A stretch of 64,000 bases of DNA from Sinorhizobium garamanticum (GTDB lineage: Bacteria > Pseudomonadota > Alphaproteobacteria > Rhizobiales > Rhizobiaceae). Where the stretch lies: NCBI RefSeq assembly GCF_029892065.1, contig NZ_CP120374.1:1364001-1428000 (forward strand), written 5' to 3'. Positions 61,411 to 64,000 of this stretch are shown here, piece by piece. Position 1 is the first letter of the stretch; the number at the start of each line of letters is the position of its first letter. Made by a program: the position numbers and the translations under genes. The notes under the pieces were generated by a model. The model saw only the letters and a list, made by a program, of their open reading frames with translations. It was not told where the DNA came from and did no database searches.

Positions 61411-62805
61411 TCAAAATACCTTATAGCCCGCGCGACCACCGCAACGGTAGCCGTCCGGCGACTTGTGTTCATTCAGCGTGAGAGACTGGGTTTTCCTCGT
61501 AAAGATTTTTTGACAGTACGGACATTGCACCTTGTAGGTCTGTTCAAAGCCACCGATCCCGCGAAATGCCTTGGTTCGCCGGGTCCGAACCAGCGTCGAG
61601 CTTCCCACCCGACGAGTTCCTTCGCTGAAGGGTTTACCGAAGTAGGCTTTGCGGGCTTCTTCTCCTGCCTTCGACAGCTCGATTTCGAACTGGGGCTCGA
61701 AGGTTTCATCAAGGATGGCAAGCGATTCAACGTCAGTGTTGAAAAAGGTCTTTATGCTGGGACCGCGCGTCCGGTCCCAAGCATAGAAGTACTCACGCGC
61801 ACGTCTGCCTTGCGCCTTTTTGTACGAGAGGGAATACGGCTCGATCACCCGCTCAACGCCATGATAGCCGATCTTCATAAGTTTTCTTGACGCCCCGGCC
61901 TCCATGATGAGGTTACGGTGTTCGGGGCCGTAATAGAGCTGCTCTCCCCAGCCTCCGCCGCGAACCCCACCGAACAACTGCTCGATAGTATCTTTGAATC
62001 CCTCGGTCGCGCGTTCGAAGCTGAAGCGCGTCGCTTTCGGACATTTTATGTACCTTTCCCAAACACCGCTGAAAAAGCTCATGGGAATGCCTAGCAGTAT
62101 GCTTTTGGCTGCCGCTGGACTGGCGCTGAAAATTGTCTTGCCCAGGAATGTGCGAAGAACCAACGCACGGTCCAGTTCGATCGAGCGGTCAATGAACGTG
62201 GCGTAGACCAGATCAAATAGATCGTGGGAATGGCGACGTTGGATAAGGCATTTCAATTTGCTAGCAACCACCTCCTCCAGAGCCATGCAGGTAATGTCGG
62301 CAGTACAAGCGCCTGCATCGGAGTACGGATGGATGAGCTTGCGTGTGGTGGCGGGTAAATAAAGTCGGTCTAAGCCTGTCATATCGACTTTGATACTGAT
62401 GGTCAGATCGTCTTGCTTGCCGAAGAAGTCCGTGAAATACACGCGCCCCTTGTAGGAACGTCGTGTCTTGTCCACCATCGGACCAGGCTCAAATGTATTC
62501 CGGTTTATCAGAAACTCGACGCCACATGCCGCCTGTGCTTCGCGGCAAGCATTATTAATCTCTTTAGCAGTCCGCTCCACGTCGACGGCATCACTGACGG
62601 AAAAGTCCAAATCGGCAGAGAACCGCGTATCGGGATAATACGCCTTGCGTAGGCAGTTGCCGCCTTTGAACACGACGCGCGCGCGAAGAAAATCATTCTC
62701 GTATATCGACTTCAGCAGCCAACCGAAGACGTAATCCCGCTCGACATTCGGATGATGAATGTCGAATTCCAATGCTTTGGCTTTTATTTCATCCTGATCG
62801 ATCAT
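61411..62805 (-). CDS. AbiEii-type nucleotidyltransferase with WYL-like and zinc-finger C-terminus
   Basis: The protein has 464 residues from the ATG at 62805 (a start 27 bp upstream is possible). The N-terminal AbiEii/AbiGii nucleotidyltransferase has VVFKGGNCLRKAYYP (44-58) and RFSADLDFSV (Asp65, Asp67). A second domain near 300-400 resembles WYL-type ligand domains (KIGYHGVERVIEPYSLSYKK, then IKTFFNTDVESL). The C-terminus is a zinc-finger-like QCPYCQKIF...H...C. AbiEii toxins normally pair with AbiEi; none is here. Instead a DUF3800-like gene follows. Confidence 0.78.
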   Translation of the reverse strand: MIDQDEIKAKALEFDIHHPNVERDYVFGWLLKSIYENDFLRARVVFKGGNCLRKAYYPDTRFSADLDFSVSDAVDVERTAKEINNACREAQAACGVEFLINRNTFEPGPMVDKTRRSYKGRVYFTDFFGKQDDLTISIKVDMTGLDRLYLPATTRKLIHPYSDAGACTADITCMALEEVVASKLKCLIQRRHSHDLFDLVYATFIDRSIELDRALVLRTFLGKTIFSASPAAAKSILLGIPMSFFSGVWERYIKCPKATRFSFERATEGFKDTIEQLFGGVRGGGWGEQLYYGPEHRNLIMEAGASRKLMKIGYHGVERVIEPYSLSYKKAQGRRAREYFYAWDRTRGPSIKTFFNTDVESLAILDETFEPQFEIELSKAGEEARKAYFGKPFSEGTRRVGSSTLVRTRRTKAFRGIGGFEQTYKVQCPYCQKIFTRKTQSLTLNEHKSPDGYRCGGRAGYKVF

Positions 62806-63447
62806 TGCGCCAACATACTTATTTTTGGGCAAATATGTCGAGGATGATGGTCAGTAATCACCAGCAATGTGCGGCTTTTAAGGTTCGGACTCTTGAGACT
62901 GCCATAAGATGGTCAAGGCCCCCCCGGTGAACACTATTTGAGAGACATCACCGATGGCCGTTTCTGAGAGGCGGCTCGGCTAAGCTCAATGACCGATATG
63001 GGGCGCGTTGCCGTTGGGCAGTACAGGGCCGACAGCGGACCGGCGGACCGGCGGCTGTTAGGACCGGATCGCCGAAAGCTGCCGTCCATTCACATCGAGC
63101 AGTTGACTGTTGATCGAATGATCGGCCCAGACCGCTAGCCGACTGGCAGCCTCTACTAAATAGCGTTTAGGGTAACGACCGCTTAGGGAGGCGATGAGGG
63201 GTGGGCCCGAGTTGAAATTAGAGATCGTGGCCGCGGTTATGGTTGGAGGTAGCGATCTGGCGATGGGCCTGATCGCCACGGGCGCGGCAAAGCCGCAGCC
63301 GCGCGGTCGAGCCAAATCCCATCTAGTTTCGTAGATTAGGGGCGCGACCTTTTTGGTAGCGGTGACGTGTGAATGGGCGCGCGAGACTGTATATAGATAA
63401 GGCGGCGCGCAACCGCCGATCAAAGTGCGAGCGAACAGGCGGTAGCG
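62806..63447. other. gap, no convincing gene
   Basis: A minus-strand frame (63058-63423) ending VEAASRLAVWADHSINSQLL reads plausibly but has no recognisable family or start context; it may be a relic. The region must carry the promoters for the AbiEii-like unit and for the plus-strand gene at 63448. Confidence 0.4.
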
Positions 63448-64000
63448 ATGGATGACGACGAAAGTGCGAGCGGCAAGTTCTCCGGCGACAAGCTCTGGAA
63501 ACTCGCGCGCGGCGAACCGCTGACGGCTGCCGAAGAGATCGCACGCGGCGGGCGCGAGCTCACGACCGAGCGCCTCGCCCGCGAGTATCTGGAGTCACCG
63601 TCGGTCAAAATGGCGCGGGAGCTTTGCGATTCCCCGGCGGCAAAGCTTGCCCGCGATTACGCCAACTCCCCTGCGCAGCAACTCGGCAAGCGGGTCGCAC
63701 TCGGGCTTAATCCGGCCTTTGGAGCGGCCGAGACCGCGCGCATGGAAGCGATGCGCAAGGTGCTGGAACCGTCTATGGCACTGGCGGCGAAGCTAAATGC
63801 GATCCAGCCATTGGCAATCGACCATGCCAGGCTCGCCTCGATCGGCGCGATCATGCCGTCGATTGAACCCAAGGTGATTTCGGCGATCCAAGGCGTGCAG
63901 CCGCTCAAGATCGATTCGTCGTTGGCGAGCGCCGTCAGCCAGGTGCAGCGGACGCTCGAAGAGGCAATGGCGCCGCTCGGCGGCATCGGATCGGCGATCA
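63448..64000 (+). CDS. unknown protein with SP-type short repeats, cut by the right edge
   Basis: From the ATG at 63448 (AGG eight bases upstream) an open frame of 184 codons runs off the window. Near the N-terminus are three 12-residue repeats: REYLESPSVKMA, RELCDSPAAKLA, RDYANSPAQQLG. Then an alanine-rich helical part with periodic IxP/LxI motifs (AIQPLAIDHARL, SIEPKVISAIQG, GVQPLKIDSSLA) follows. It looks like an elongated helical repeat protein; no family is recognised. Confidence 0.6.
   Translation, partial: MDDDESASGKFSGDKLWKLARGEPLTAAEEIARGGRELTTERLAREYLESPSVKMARELCDSPAAKLARDYANSPAQQLGKRVALGLNPAFGAAETARMEAMRKVLEPSMALAAKLNAIQPLAIDHARLASIGAIMPSIEPKVISAIQGVQPLKIDSSLASAVSQVQRTLEEAMAPLGGIGSAI

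Noticed and set aside
63058..63423. Minus-strand 121-codon frame before the right-edge gene
   Set aside because: The C-terminal part reads plausibly, but there is no family, start signal or operon context, so it is not called as a gene.

Overview
The window looks like part of a megaplasmid or chromid of an alphaproteobacterial rhizobium, most likely Sinorhizobium/Ensifer. The evidence is a complete repABC replication and partition operon (27.1-30.8 kb), a trehalose-type thuEFGKAB transport operon with its LacI regulator (10.3-18.2 kb), high-GC coding sequence, and many two-hairpin intergenic repeats of the RIME type known from rhizobia. Genus is an inference; no rRNA or tRNA gene was seen.

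Layout. 0-10 kb: a DUF445 gene cut by the left edge, a small metal-domain (HMA-like) protein facing a large P-type ATPase, a DUF5132 protein, an inositol-phosphatase-family enzyme, an MFS exporter coupled to a GNAT acetyltransferase and divergent from a LysR regulator, and an SPW membrane protein. 10-18 kb: thuE-F-G-K-A-B on the minus strand, divergent from thuR. 18-26 kb: a flavoprotein, a TetR regulator divergent from a Bcr/CflA exporter with two operator-like palindromes between them, a secreted intradiol dioxygenase, an EF-G-like GTPase and a HutC-like repressor. 26-31 kb: two parS-like palindromes, repA, repB, an antisense RNA gene and repC. 31-44 kb: a glycosyltransferase, a DUF1612 regulator, an exported protein, a tctCBA-type tricarboxylate transporter, a pseudouridine synthase, a DUF3300/DUF2950 pair and a lipoprotein hydrolase. 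Four identical copies of a second parS-like palindrome are scattered over 31.2-37.0 kb.

44-64 kb is a different kind of DNA: an accessory island of toxin-antitoxin and defence-like genes between decayed recombinases and insertion sequences. It holds a nucleotidyltransferase-HEPN protein, an orphan Phd antitoxin, a Xre/RES pair, a VapBC (FitAB-like) pair, an integrase plus at least two integrase relics, a serine-recombinase relic, a four-gene operon (unknown, DUF2513, DUF6650-like, and a 477-residue protein with a nuclease-like D...ExK signature), an HNH nuclease, an IS66 copy with a frameshifted transposase, and a two-gene unit joining an AbiEii-type nucleotidyltransferase to a DUF3800-like protein. 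The best candidates for something undescribed are the operon at 51.6-54.2 kb and the pair at 60.6-62.8 kb.

Limits. Everything was read by eye. Family names come from recognised motifs and remembered family sequences, without database searches. Start sites were chosen by Shine-Dalgarno context and overlaps. The intergenic repeats are described as RIME-like from their structure.
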